Positions 8,412 through 17,368 of a DNA stretch of 64,000 nt are shown here, one piece after another. A program made the position numbers and the translations under genes. The stretch comes from CALARM01 sp964431735 (GTDB taxonomy: Bacteria; Vulcanimicrobiota; SpSt-956; JAKJGF01). Each line of letters starts with the position of its first letter. The stretch's first letter is position 1. Under the pieces are notes generated by a model. It was not told the origin of the DNA, did no database searches, and worked only from the letters and a program-made list of their open reading frames with translations. The stretch covers positions 1-64,000 of the forward strand of contig CAYSLJ010000007.1 of assembly GCA_964431735.1 (NCBI GenBank). The letters run 5' to 3'.

Positions 8412-8945
8412 ATGTTGTTCGGTAAAAAATCCTGTCTCAGACGTCCTGAAAAGGAAGATTATCCCAGAATCTGGTTCTGGTGGAATGACCCGGAAATACA
8501 CAAACTCTTAAATCTTCATCTTTTTCCTCCTTCCTTTGATGATGTGGAAATCTTTTATAATAACAGTATTTTTGATAGAACAAAAGAATTTTTTATTATC
8601 CATGCTTTCGATAAAAAGGCAATAGGTACAATAGATCTGCACGATATAAGATGGAGAGAAGGTTCTTCCTCTATTACTGTAATGATAGGTGAAAAGGAAT
8701 ACTGGAGTAAAGGTTATGGAACAGATGCTATTCTGACTTTAGCTGACTTTGCTTTTACTGAGCTTTCTTTGAGGAGAGTCGAGGTGACAGTGGCAGAATA
8801 TAATAAAAGAGCTATAAAATGCTATGAGAAATGCAGTTTTAAGCTGGAAGGATGTCTCAGAAAAAGGCTGATCCTGAACGGAAACTATTATGATCAGCAT
8901 ATTATGGCTTTACTAAGGGAGGAATATGTAAATGTTCTGGCGTAA
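8412..8945 (+). CDS. GNAT N-acetyltransferase, RimJ/RimL type
   Basis: A 177-residue acetyltransferase of the GNAT fold. Motif A (VMIGEKEYWSKGYGTDAI, about 93-112), which binds acetyl-CoA, and motif B (NKRAIKCYEKCSFKLEG, about 133-150) are both clear, and the GxxxRK-type end (GCLRKRLILNGNYYDQHIMALL) is typical of RimJ/RimL-like enzymes. Substrates of this branch include ribosomal protein N-termini, aminoglycosides and small metabolites; none can be chosen here. The last 14 bases overlap the next gene, so the two are translationally coupled. Confidence 0.88.
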   Translation: MLFGKKSCLRRPEKEDYPRIWFWWNDPEIHKLLNLHLFPPSFDDVEIFYNNSIFDRTKEFFIIHAFDKKAIGTIDLHDIRWREGSSSITVMIGEKEYWSKGYGTDAILTLADFAFTELSLRRVEVTVAEYNKRAIKCYEKCSFKLEGCLRKRLILNGNYYDQHIMALLREEYVNVLA

Positions 8946-10098
8946 AAAGGAAAAAGCAGAACTTGTATTCTATCCGCAGAAAGGTAATTCAGGAAGCAAT
9001 GCTCTGGCACAGACTCCATGGCCGAAATTCCGCGGCAATCTTCAGAATACCGGTCTCAGTGTATATTCAAGACCTCAGAGAGGAAGAAAGCTTAAATGGA
9101 AATTCAGGGTTAAGGATAATATTTCTTCCAGTCTGGTAATAGGGCCTGATAGTACACTTTATTTCGGTTCATGGGATAAGCATCTATATGCCCTGGATAA
9201 TAAGAGAGGCAAGATGAAGTGGAGATTCGTTACAGGAGGCTATGTAACATCGACACCTTCTGTCACAAAATCAGGTACCATATATTTCGGCTCAAAGGAT
9301 AAACATCTTTATGCTATAAATCCTGACGGAACTCTCAAGTGGAAATATTTTATAGGTAAAAGTATTACATCTTCAAATTCTATTGATGACGACGGAACAA
9401 TTTATATAGGTTCCTGGAATGAACATCTTTATGCTGTCGGTGCAGACGGCACTATTCATATAGGTTCTCTTGATTTTTCTCTTTATGCTATAAATCCTGA
9501 TGGAACTCTTAAATGGAAATTCGGTACAGGAAATCTTATAGAATCATCTCCTGCTATAGGTAAAGATGGAACTATCTATGTGGGAAGCGGTAACCCCTAT
9601 CTTTATGCTATTTCAAAAGACGGACAGTTAAAGTGGAAATTCAGAACAGATAATTTTATTTCATCATCTCCTGCCATAGGAGATGACGGTTCTATTTATG
9701 TAGGGAGCGGAGATTCCGCTCTTTATGCCATAAATCCTGACGGAACCTTCCGATGGGGTGTGAGAACAGGAAAAGAAATAGTCTCTTCTCCTGCCATAGG
9801 AAAAGACGGAAATATATATTTTGGTTCCTGTGATAATTATTTTTATTCCATAAACAGTGAAGGTATGCTCAGGTGGAGTTTTAAAACAGGAGATTCTATA
9901 ATCTCTTCACCTGTGATTGACAGTGAAGGTTTTGTATATTTTGGTTCCTGGGACGGCTATCTTTATGCTTTAAGACCTGATGGACAATTACAATGGAAAT
10001 TTAAGACAGGCGGTTCTATCGATTCTTCACCCAGTCTGGATTCGGACGGAACTATTTATGTAGGGTCAAGCGATAAATATGTTTATGCTATAGGGTAG
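8932..10098 (+). CDS. PQQ-like beta-propeller repeat protein
   Basis: A 388-residue protein made almost wholly of nine copies of a unit with the pattern DGTIYVGS-x-D-x-x-LYAINPDG-x-LKWKF-x-TG, spaced about 38-40 residues. This is the PQQ/quinoprotein-like beta-propeller, probably an eight- or nine-bladed scaffold, with no catalytic residues visible. No signal peptide is present, although a basic N-terminus (FWRKKEKAE) precedes the repeats. One unit, between the third and fourth IY-GS motifs, is only about 18 residues long, an internal loss of roughly 20 residues. The start overlaps the end of the acetyltransferase gene, with AGGGAGGA upstream. Its function is unknown. Confidence 0.82.
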   Translation: MFWRKKEKAELVFYPQKGNSGSNALAQTPWPKFRGNLQNTGLSVYSRPQRGRKLKWKFRVKDNISSSLVIGPDSTLYFGSWDKHLYALDNKRGKMKWRFVTGGYVTSTPSVTKSGTIYFGSKDKHLYAINPDGTLKWKYFIGKSITSSNSIDDDGTIYIGSWNEHLYAVGADGTIHIGSLDFSLYAINPDGTLKWKFGTGNLIESSPAIGKDGTIYVGSGNPYLYAISKDGQLKWKFRTDNFISSSPAIGDDGSIYVGSGDSALYAINPDGTFRWGVRTGKEIVSSPAIGKDGNIYFGSCDNYFYSINSEGMLRWSFKTGDSIISSPVIDSEGFVYFGSWDGYLYALRPDGQLQWKFKTGGSIDSSPSLDSDGTIYVGSSDKYVYAIG

Positions 10099-10103
10099 AG
10101 GAA

Positions 10104-10140
10104 CGTCACGCGTCACGCGCCACGCGTCACGCGTCACGCT
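10104..10140. repeat. GCGTCAC heptamer array
   Basis: Five tandem 7-bp units fill the gap between the convergent propeller gene and lysS and end two bases from the lysS stop codon. Confidence 0.9.
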
Positions 10141-10142
10141 TC

Positions 10143-11621
10143 CTAATCCTTCGGCTTCATCAGAGGAAACAATATAACATCCCTTATGGATGGCGAATTG
10201 GTAAATAACATGGCAAGTCTGTCTATACCTATTCCCATACCTCCTGCAGGAGGCATGCCATATTCAAGGGCTTCTATATAATCTTCGTCAAGCATCTGTG
10301 CTTCTAAATCACCTGCTTCACGTTGTTTCATCTGTTCCAGAAATCTTTCTTTCTGATCAAAAGGATCATTTAGCTCGGAAAAAGCATTGGCCACTTCAAA
10401 ATTAATTATGAACAGCTCAAATCTGTATGTGAGAGTAGGATCATCATCTTTTTTCTTTGCAAGAGGTGAGAGTTCTACGGGATAATCCAGTATAAATGTC
10501 GGCTGTATAAGTTGCGGTTCAACAGTAGACTCAAATATTTTATCTATAAGATTTGCCACATTCAGTTCATTAACCCTGTCTATGCCGAGTTCCTTTGCTT
10601 TACTTCTTGCAAAATTCAGATCTCTCAATTCTTTAAGACCTGCTCCTGCATATTTCTTTAAAGCTTCATCCATTGTAAGACGTGCAAAAGGAGGTTTTAG
10701 ATTTACTGTTTTACCTTCATATTCCAGTTCATATGTTCCGGTACTATTTTCCGCTATTGATGCAATAATGTCTTCTGCGAGACACATCATGCCTTCGTAA
10801 TCTGTATAGGCTTCATATACTTCAAGAGTAGTAAACTCCGGATTATGTTTTGTTGATATCCCTTCATTTCTGTATATACGGCCTATTTCATATACCTTTT
10901 CCAGTCCTCCTACTATTAACCTCTTCAGATGCAGTTCTGTTGCTATTCTCATGTAAAGATCCATATCCAGAGCATTGTGATGTGTTATAAAAGGACGGGC
11001 ATTTGCCCCTCCCGGAATGGTATTCATACATGGTGTTTCAACTTCAAAGAAACCCTTCCTGTCAAGGAGTTCTCTTATGGATCTTACTATTTTTGTCCTT
11101 GTAATAAATGTCTTTCTTACATCGGGATTTACTATGAGATCAAGATATCGCTTTCTGTAACGAATTTCTGTATCTTTTAATCCATGCCATTTTTCAGGCA
11201 GAGGGTTAAGACATTTTGCCAGAGGGACAAAATCGGTCACATATAAAGAAATTTCACCTTTTTTTGTTTTAAAGATATTCCCTTCTACACCTATTAAGTC
11301 TCCTATATCTACAAGTTTGAATATATCAAATTTTTCTTCTCCAAGATCATTTTTACGAACATAGAGTTGTATTATGTCGTCAAGATCCATTAAGTCTGCA
11401 AAAATGACTTTCCCATGACCTCTGACTGCCATAACCCTTCCGGCCAGTCTCACAGTTTCACTGCTTTTTTCTTCTTCTGCGACCGAACCGTAGATTTTTC
11501 TCACTTCTGAGATGGAATGGCTTGTATTATATCTTTCGCCATAGGGCTTTACGTTCATCTCTTTCAGGCGGGCAAGTTTTTCCTGTCTGAATTGAACCTG
11601 ATCTATAACCTGTTCTTCCAT
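10143..11621 (-). CDS. lysS: Lysyl-tRNA synthetase, class II
   Basis: A 492-residue class II LysRS that charges tRNA-Lys. The N-terminal OB-fold anticodon-binding domain covers about 55-150 (VRLAGRVMAVRGHGKVIFADL). The catalytic core carries motif 1 (about 180-210), motif 2 (YRNEGISTKHNPEFTTLE, about 250-268) and motif 3 (GMGIGIDRLAMLF, about 465-477). Length matches bacterial LysRS. GGAGAATTAGTT precedes the ATG. It lies downstream of greA on the same strand, an order found in many Gram-positive and related genomes. The 266-base gap between them is filled by repeat elements. Confidence 0.98.
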   Translation of the reverse strand: MEEQVIDQVQFRQEKLARLKEMNVKPYGERYNTSHSISEVRKIYGSVAEEEKSSETVRLAGRVMAVRGHGKVIFADLMDLDDIIQLYVRKNDLGEEKFDIFKLVDIGDLIGVEGNIFKTKKGEISLYVTDFVPLAKCLNPLPEKWHGLKDTEIRYRKRYLDLIVNPDVRKTFITRTKIVRSIRELLDRKGFFEVETPCMNTIPGGANARPFITHHNALDMDLYMRIATELHLKRLIVGGLEKVYEIGRIYRNEGISTKHNPEFTTLEVYEAYTDYEGMMCLAEDIIASIAENSTGTYELEYEGKTVNLKPPFARLTMDEALKKYAGAGLKELRDLNFARSKAKELGIDRVNELNVANLIDKIFESTVEPQLIQPTFILDYPVELSPLAKKKDDDPTLTYRFELFIINFEVANAFSELNDPFDQKERFLEQMKQREAGDLEAQMLDEDYIEALEYGMPPAGGMGIGIDRLAMLFTNSPSIRDVILFPLMKPKD

Positions 11622-11640
11622 AACTAATTCTCCTTTTTTA

Positions 11641-11675
11641 GCTTTTAGCTTTTAGCATTCAGCATTCAGCATTCA
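11641..11675. repeat. AGCATTC / GCTTTTA heptamer array
   Basis: Two GCTTTTA-type and three AGCATTC-type 7-bp units in tandem, upstream of the lysS ribosome site. Confidence 0.75.
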
Positions 11676-11713
11676 TAAATAATTTACACGATCTGATTAT
11701 TCTATCAGTTCAT

Positions 11714-11844
11714 TAAGGAGTTGGCAGGAAATAACTACATCATATTTACAGTTTATATCGTGACGCGTAATGCGTAACGCGTCACGCGAAGATACTAATC
11801 GTTTTAATAATTTGCCAGAGTTATTTTTCTTACAGTCCTAATCT
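11714..11844. mobile_element. 130-bp inverted-repeat element, copy 1
   Basis: Terminal inverted repeats of about 24 bases (left AGGAGTTGGCAGGAAATAAC, right end ATTTTTCTTACAGTCCTAAT) enclose a GCGTGAC/GCGTAAT heptamer core (11759-11789). The whole stretch aligns with 62975-63104. No coding capacity: a non-autonomous, MITE-like element. Confidence 0.75.
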
Positions 11845-11860
11845 TCAGGTTTTTCCCTGC

Positions 11861-11884
11861 TGATAGCTGATAGCTGATAGCTAA
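11861..11884. repeat. AGCTGAT heptamer array
   Basis: Three 7-bp units of AGCTGAT in tandem, next to the greA stop codon. Confidence 0.8.
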
Positions 11885-11887
11885 AAA

Positions 11888-12364
11888 TCAATTCAAAATT
11901 TCCAGTATTTCATATTCCAGAGTCCCTGCAGGTGCATCCACTTTTATTGTTTCACCTGCCCGGGAGTCCAGCAATTTCGTTCCTACCATCGATTCATGCG
12001 AAATCTTTCCATTTCTCGGATCACATTCTGCAGGGCTTACTATTTTGTAAGTTTCTATTTGTTCCTTTCCTTTTTCACGTATTTTTACAGTTGAACCAAT
12101 ACTTACTACACCATGTGGTAGTTCACTTTCATCAATTATAATAGCATTTTGCAGCATTTTTTCCAGGTTCATAATTTCGCCTTCTACAAAGGCCTGTTCA
12201 AGTTTTGCATCTTCGTATTCGGAGTTTTCTCCTATTTCACCGAATTCCTTTGCCTGTCTTATACGCTGTGCAACTTCAGGTCTCTGGACAGCTTTTAAAT
12301 AATGAAGTCTTCTTTTAAGTTCTTCGTAACCTTTTTTTGTAAGTTTTGTCTGTGTTTCTGCCAT
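11888..12364 (-). CDS. greA: Transcription elongation factor GreA
   Basis: A 158-residue GreA. It enters the RNA polymerase secondary channel and stimulates cleavage of backtracked transcripts. The N-terminal coiled-coil domain (about 1-77) holds the tip acidic residues in GEIGENSEYEDAKLEQ, and the C-terminal FKBP-like domain covers about 80-158 (VSIGSTVKIREKG, SPAECDPRNGKISHESMVG). Length and motifs are normal. AGGAGGT lies six bases before the ATG. It lies upstream of lysS and downstream of the tubulin-like operon, with heptamer repeats on both sides. Confidence 0.97.
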   Translation of the reverse strand: MAETQTKLTKKGYEELKRRLHYLKAVQRPEVAQRIRQAKEFGEIGENSEYEDAKLEQAFVEGEIMNLEKMLQNAIIIDESELPHGVVSIGSTVKIREKGKEQIETYKIVSPAECDPRNGKISHESMVGTKLLDSRAGETIKVDAPAGTLEYEILEILN

Positions 12365-12383
12365 TTTTTACCTCCTAATTAAT

Positions 12384-12480
12384 TCGTGATGCGTGATGCG
12401 TGATGCGTATTTTATCCCCATGGCGTTTTATTAAACGCCCCTGCTTCACCCTTCACGACTAACGACTCACCATTCATCAA
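12384..12480. repeat. Composite repeat: GCGTGAT array, hairpin, ACTCACG units
   Basis: Three GCGTGAT units (12384-12408), a GGCGTTT..AAACGCC hairpin (12421-12440) and ACGACTCACC-like units follow in order. The same order, heptamers then a GGGCG..CGCCC hairpin then TCACT units, recurs near 50920-51030 and 53862-53960. Confidence 0.65.
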
Positions 12481-12481
12481 A

Positions 12482-13501
12482 TCACTTTTTTACTAAATAT
12501 GCTACTAACTCTACGATTTTATAATTACCACTGTAATCGGAGTTATAACTGCAATTTATTCTTATATATTTTACCGGTCTCGCCGGGAAATTGATATACT
12601 GCCAGCTGTACCATTGACCATAGCTTCTGTCAAGAAGCAGTTCCCAGTCCTTTTTGTTTACAGAGGTCTCTATTTTAAACTGATAATAACTGCTTGATAA
12701 ATCCCAGAAGAGTATATCTATTTTATTTATAAGATAGCATTTGTCAAGTACTACTGTCATAGGTTCATTTAAAAGAGCATAGGTAAAACCGTAATAAGAA
12801 GAATAACTGGTAGATTGTCCGTCAAGCATTGAACTGATGTTTCCAATGTCGTCCCTGGCTCCTTCTACATAGGCTCCAAGGTCTTTCAGAGCTATATTTA
12901 CTCCGTCTTCAGGTGTTATAACTTCCACTCCCTGAGGATTTTCCGGACCTTTTGCAGGAGACGGTGAAGGAGAAGTGGCAACATGTTCAGGTATGGTCTG
13001 AAGTTTTACACTGGATATTAACATGTTTACCTGCTGGTTCGATGTTTCATATTCACAGACAGGGATTACAGAATATAATCTGTAAACCCTTTTACCTTTC
13101 TTAAGATAGATTTCTTCTACATTAATTACTCCTTCAGGTGAACTGAAATGACCCTTTATAAAAACACCTTTTTCTGCCGAGAAACTTTCAAGATACTGTC
13201 CTGTTATATCTCCTTTTTCTGTAAGAATAAAATTATAGGCCCCGGAAAATAACCTGGGTACATCCTTGAAGTCTGTTTCTTCTTTACTGGAAAAATCTAC
13301 ATAATCTATTCTGAAATAATAGCCCTTACCGTTTATCGGTCCGGCTACTATTATGGGATCATAATCTATTTTTCTCCAGCCCTGAGGTATCTGAAAGGTA
13401 TAATAACCTTTAGCGTTTTCTACTTCTTCTGCCAGTGAAACAGATGTGAACCATATAAATAAAAGTAAAATAAATGATGCTGTTTTACTGTTGTAATTCA
13501 T
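12482..13501 (-). CDS. Secreted protein with PsbP-like and F5/8C-like parts
   Basis: A 339-residue exported protein. A signal peptide (about 1-24, FILLLFIWFTSVSLAEE) is followed by a PsbP/lipoprotein-like domain (about 28-168, YYTFQIPQGWRKIDYDP and KRVYRLYSVIP), a Pro/Ser linker (about 175-195), and a C-terminal domain (about 200-338) that looks like an F5/8 type C galactose-binding jelly roll (SMLDGQSTSYSS, IDILFWDLSSSYYQFKIETS, KYIRINC). Such modules bind carbohydrate or cell-surface polymers. ATG 13501 overlaps the end of the tubulin-like gene by 17 bases, so translation is coupled. The near-certain co-expression with a cytoskeletal-type GTPase is the most informative clue. No enzyme motif is present. 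Confidence 0.75.
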   Translation of the reverse strand: MNYNSKTASFILLLFIWFTSVSLAEEVENAKGYYTFQIPQGWRKIDYDPIIVAGPINGKGYYFRIDYVDFSSKEETDFKDVPRLFSGAYNFILTEKGDITGQYLESFSAEKGVFIKGHFSSPEGVINVEEIYLKKGKRVYRLYSVIPVCEYETSNQQVNMLISSVKLQTIPEHVATSPSPSPAKGPENPQGVEVITPEDGVNIALKDLGAYVEGARDDIGNISSMLDGQSTSYSSYYGFTYALLNEPMTVVLDKCYLINKIDILFWDLSSSYYQFKIETSVNKKDWELLLDRSYGQWYSWQYINFPARPVKYIRINCSYNSDYSGNYKIVELVAYLVKK

Positions 13502-16235
13502 CAATATAGGCTTTAATATCCCTGAGCTCCTTTTTCAAATGTTCCTTGTATCCCGTTGATGGCTGTTCCATGGCTATCTTTAAATTATCATCGTAATACT
13601 TCTGAAGTCCTGTTATTATGGAATTAACTCCTTCTGCAACCATTTTTTTCTCTATTCTGGTTGTAGTGTCTCCTGTGAGATCCTTTCTGGTTCCGTAGGA
13701 AACAGCTGATTTTTCCCTGCCTTTACCGAGCATGACAGGTTCCGAAAGTTCATCTTCAAGTTTATAAACATAATTTGCCCCTGATTGTATAATGAAATTG
13801 AAGGCACATGCAAGGGCAAAGTTAAGAAGTCCTGTATCTTCTCCCGGTTCTATGGAGGGGAATGATGAAAAATCTTCTGCTATATGAAGAGGTTTTGAAC
13901 CGCTTTCTCTTATCTGATCATAGCTGTATCTGTAGTTCTGCATCTGAGAAATTGCGAAAAGAGGAAGGCCGTGGACTGTATTTAATATGGTTATCCTGTC
14001 TTTATCTCCTGTGGAAGATACGTTATCTTCTTCCGCACCGAATGGTCTGCCTCTAAATTCGTGGACAACCATTGATTTTTCTCTGTCTTCTACACCGAGA
14101 ACGACTATCTGTTTCACATTACCTCCATGCTGAAGCATGGCAGGATTATAATTCCAGTAAGGTGCTGCTTTAAAGATTATATCGTCTACCATTGAAGGAA
14201 TATTAACTTTATCTTTATTGGCAGCAATAAAATCATCTATTGATTGTCCCAGAACCAGTCTGAATCGTTCCTTTGCATATTCTATAACCTTACCTATTAT
14301 TTCATCAATAGATAAATGTTCGAAGTTTATAAGAGGACCATATTGGGAAAGAAAAGCTGCTTTTTCTTTGGAAATGTCTTTTATATATTCATCGTAGAGA
14401 GCCACTATGCCGTTATCCTCAATAATACTTGAAACAAGTACGCCTTTTCTTTCTTTTATTGAGAGCTGGTTTTTATATTTTGCCCTTATATCCTGACAGA
14501 CCATATCCAACTGGTTCTTTACTTTATCTATCCTGCCTCTGATCCTGGATATGGCACTCTGGAGATTTGAGTAAATCGTTATGGCTATGGCTCTTCTTCT
14601 TGAATCTATTATGTTGTTAAGAAGAGCCTGTACGCCTCTTACAAGGCTGTCACGGCTATCCCTTATTCTTCCTTTTTTACCTATGAGATTCCAGCTTTTT
14701 ATAACAGTGTCCAGTTCATTCTGGCCGTTACGTATTTTTGACCTGAGCTGTTCTACCTGCATATCGATAGCCTGTTTTTCCTGTTTCATCATTTCCGTGT
14801 AACGGTTAAAATCGCCTTTTAAGTGTTCAAGACATCTGAAAGCCACTTCTACCCCCAGGGCAGGATCATTTAAGATTCTTATAATTTCTTCCTGAAGAGC
14901 ATTGAGACTCATGTCTGAAATCTGTGTCTCATTTGCTTTCATTATTCCTTCAATCTGAGACATTGCCTGTGTTTCGTAATACTGGCCATCATTTAAGATT
15001 TTCTGACTCAGTTCCTTATCACTTATTTCGTCATATCTGTTCGGGCTTATAATAATATTAATTCTGGAACCGTCAGGTTTGATTATAATTCTGTCTATAA
15101 GTTGATCTGAATTTTCCTCGTCAAGCTGGTTTTTATTTATAAAAGTGTCTGCAAGGTTATCACTCTGTTTTAACCAGTCTTTATCTTTCATGAGAAGATT
15201 TTCTATTATGTCCTGACCAAGTTTGAAAGCATTTATCTTTAAAATTCTTTCTGTCGGGTATTCTATGGCAGATGTTCCAAGACCGCTGTAAGCAGTATTT
15301 TTTCCCTGCTCATAATTTGTAAGAACAGGTTTTATATTGTCGAAGGGACTGGCAAGGCTTTTACCTACCTGTGTTCCTATCATGAGAAAAGCTGCATCAC
15401 TTATCATTTCGGTAACTTCTTCAATATCTGCCAGTTTTCTGCCGTTTGCATTTATAGAATCTACAAGATAACATATATCAAAAGGTTTTTCTTTTGTCGT
15501 AACAGGCGGCAGTGACGGATAATGGCAAGAAAAGGTACTTTTCTTATCCATGAAATAATCCAGTTCTTTCAATGCAGCATAGGCGTTTGCCTCCATACCG
15601 ACAGGCCTTGTGCCGCTTGTCCATGCTCCTGCCATAACCATGATGCCTGTAGAATTTATTTTTGATACTCCTGCATTGAGACATGCCTGTCTTGCGAGAT
15701 AGGCAATATCCAGAAATGTTCCGCTTCCTGTTCCTCCACATACTGAACAGACTATATATACATCTATTACATCATTTCTTGTAAGTTCAAATCCCAGATC
15801 CTTCATACGTTTTTCATTCCCTATCTGGGTAACCTGATTTAAAGCCTGGGCTATGGCTGAAATTATAATCTGACAGTTCCAGAATACAGAAAGTCTTCCT
15901 GAAGTTCTTATCTGTCCTGCTCCGTCTTTTATATCATTGGGAGTAAAATCCTTTGGTATCCATTTACCTATAAGAGGCTGTGCTCCTCCCGGATGAGCTT
16001 CCCTGATTATAGCGGCAGCATTCTTTACTGTGAGATGGAAAAATTCATTCGGTTCCATCTCTGAAGCAGTCATAGAGCCTATAACCTCATCAGTATCACA
16101 ATCAAATACAAGATATTTTATTACAGGGAGTTCTCCCAGACCATTTTTCTGCATCAATCGTTTAAGTTTTACTACAGCACGATGACCTGTGCCTCCAAGA
16201 CCTATAACTAATGTTGGTATGAATTTTTTAGCCAT
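13485..16235 (-). CDS. Large tubulin-like domain protein
   Basis: A 916-residue protein of the bacterial tubulin-like group (Pfam Tubulin_2 type). The nucleotide-binding N-terminus has FIPTLVIGLGGTGHRAV at about 4-20 and the tubulin signature loop CGGTGSGT at about 165, which in tubulin/FtsZ contacts the GTP phosphates. Helical, coiled-coil-rich sequence occupies about 440-640. The C-terminal part (to 916) has no recognised domain. Members of this group are proposed to act in membrane remodelling; polymerisation here is inference. I choose ATG 16235, from which the homologous region begins. A longer frame reaches 16319 through repeat-adjacent DNA. No clear ribosome site precedes 16235. It is coupled to the secreted protein downstream. 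Confidence 0.85.
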   Translation of the reverse strand: MAKKFIPTLVIGLGGTGHRAVVKLKRLMQKNGLGELPVIKYLVFDCDTDEVIGSMTASEMEPNEFFHLTVKNAAAIIREAHPGGAQPLIGKWIPKDFTPNDIKDGAGQIRTSGRLSVFWNCQIIISAIAQALNQVTQIGNEKRMKDLGFELTRNDVIDVYIVCSVCGGTGSGTFLDIAYLARQACLNAGVSKINSTGIMVMAGAWTSGTRPVGMEANAYAALKELDYFMDKKSTFSCHYPSLPPVTTKEKPFDICYLVDSINANGRKLADIEEVTEMISDAAFLMIGTQVGKSLASPFDNIKPVLTNYEQGKNTAYSGLGTSAIEYPTERILKINAFKLGQDIIENLLMKDKDWLKQSDNLADTFINKNQLDEENSDQLIDRIIIKPDGSRINIIISPNRYDEISDKELSQKILNDGQYYETQAMSQIEGIMKANETQISDMSLNALQEEIIRILNDPALGVEVAFRCLEHLKGDFNRYTEMMKQEKQAIDMQVEQLRSKIRNGQNELDTVIKSWNLIGKKGRIRDSRDSLVRGVQALLNNIIDSRRRAIAITIYSNLQSAISRIRGRIDKVKNQLDMVCQDIRAKYKNQLSIKERKGVLVSSIIEDNGIVALYDEYIKDISKEKAAFLSQYGPLINFEHLSIDEIIGKVIEYAKERFRLVLGQSIDDFIAANKDKVNIPSMVDDIIFKAAPYWNYNPAMLQHGGNVKQIVVLGVEDREKSMVVHEFRGRPFGAEEDNVSSTGDKDRITILNTVHGLPLFAISQMQNYRYSYDQIRESGSKPLHIAEDFSSFPSIEPGEDTGLLNFALACAFNFIIQSGANYVYKLEDELSEPVMLGKGREKSAVSYGTRKDLTGDTTTRIEKKMVAEGVNSIITGLQKYYDDNLKIAMEQPSTGYKEHLKKELRDIKAYIDELQQ

Positions 16236-16307
16236 TTTTATGTGGAGTTTTAAGTTGTAACACTTTAAAACCTGCCACCCAAACCCCCTTTCGGAAACTC
16301 GTGATAG

Positions 16308-16341
16308 GTCACGCGTCACGCGTTACGCGTTACGCGTTACG
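16308..16341. repeat. GCGTCAC/GCGTTAC heptamer array
   Basis: Five 7-bp units lie between two divergent genes, so the array is in the shared promoter region of the tubulin-like gene and the Cys-cluster gene. Confidence 0.9.
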
Positions 16342-16381
16342 ATTTTATAATTCTATGTAAGATTTATATTCCCTCCAAATA

Positions 16382-16390
16382 TGATATAAT
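16382..16390 (+). promoter_or_regulatory. Extended -10 placed for a leaderless transcript
   Basis: TGA then TATAAT (16385-16390) lies only six bases before the ATG at 16397. Transcription starting at the usual distance would begin at the start codon itself. No ribosome site precedes this ATG. Confidence 0.5.
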
Positions 16391-16396
16391 ATCTTT

Positions 16397-17344
16397 ATGG
16401 TTACAAAGGAAGAACTTTTTGAAAAACTTGCCCGTTATTATAATAAACTTTCTCTTTTATTTGAAAAAAGTAAAAAAAATTTTTGCGGATCCTGTCATAG
16501 CTGCTGTACCTGTGTTCTTACTCATGGAGTATGTGAGATAGAATATCAATACATAGATCTCTTTCTTGAAAAAAATAACAGAGCAGAAGAGGGAAGAGCA
16601 TTTCGGGATTATATAAATAAGAAAAGAACTATGGACGGACAGCTTATATATACAGGATGCCCTCTTTATGGTGACTGCGGCTGTTCTATTTATCATGTAA
16701 GACCTTATTCGTGCAGAACCTATGGTTTATACGGCAGAGTTCCTGTGCCTCCCTTCTGCGCTTTCAGAGATTTTACAATTATTTACAAGGCAAAAGATTT
16801 TTATAATACAGTGCCTCTGGCAACAGAGTTTTTTGAAATCAAAAGTTTTTATGACATTCTTATAACAGATGATCTGAGAGAAAAGGCAGAAAAATATTAT
16901 AATTTTGCTCTTCATCTATATTACAGAGGCAATATGGATGAAGCTGAAAAAAATCTCAAAGATGCTCTTCAGACAGATCAGTCACACAGTCAGGCTTATT
17001 ATCAGTTAGCTCTTATATATTATGATAAAGGTAATATCTTTGAAGCCTCAAAACTTACAGAAAAAGCACTTTCACTGGAGCCTGATAATCTTGCTATAAA
17101 GTTAAAGCTGGGATTGTTTCTTACGAGGCTGAATGAGAATGTCATGGCAAAAAATATATTCCTCCAGATTTTAGAAAAAGAACCTTTAAATAAAATGGCT
17201 CTTGTTGCACTGGGACATATTTCTTTAATTTCCGGTAATAGTGAAGATGCCAGATTATACTGTATTAAAGCCCTTGAAGTGGATCCTCACCTGGAGATGG
17301 CTCTTCTTATGCTGAAAAACATATCACAAATGAACAGTAAATAG
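16397..17344 (+). CDS. YkgJ-type cysteine-cluster protein with TPR repeats
   Basis: A 315-residue cytoplasmic protein. The N-terminal part (about 25-125) has the YkgJ-family Cys pattern: CGSCHSCCTC near 30-39, then CPLYGDCGCSIYHVRPYSCRTYG near 86-110 and PFCAF near 120. This family is annotated as a zinc- or iron-chelating domain, and some members support Fe-S proteins. TPR units follow from about 165 to 310 (AEKYYNFALHLYYRGNMDEA onward). The combination suggests a metal-binding domain held on a protein-interaction scaffold. The gene is divergent from the tubulin-like gene and appears to be transcribed from a -10 so close that the mRNA may be leaderless. The substrate or partner is unknown. 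Confidence 0.82.
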   Translation: MVTKEELFEKLARYYNKLSLLFEKSKKNFCGSCHSCCTCVLTHGVCEIEYQYIDLFLEKNNRAEEGRAFRDYINKKRTMDGQLIYTGCPLYGDCGCSIYHVRPYSCRTYGLYGRVPVPPFCAFRDFTIIYKAKDFYNTVPLATEFFEIKSFYDILITDDLREKAEKYYNFALHLYYRGNMDEAEKNLKDALQTDQSHSQAYYQLALIYYDKGNIFEASKLTEKALSLEPDNLAIKLKLGLFLTRLNENVMAKNIFLQILEKEPLNKMALVALGHISLISGNSEDARLYCIKALEVDPHLEMALLMLKNISQMNSK

Positions 17345-17368
17345 AATGAAATTTTAATTACTTTTCAC

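Noticed and set aside
10104..10140. Possible CRISPR array
   Set aside because: Units are 7 bp in direct tandem without spacers; no cas genes in the window.
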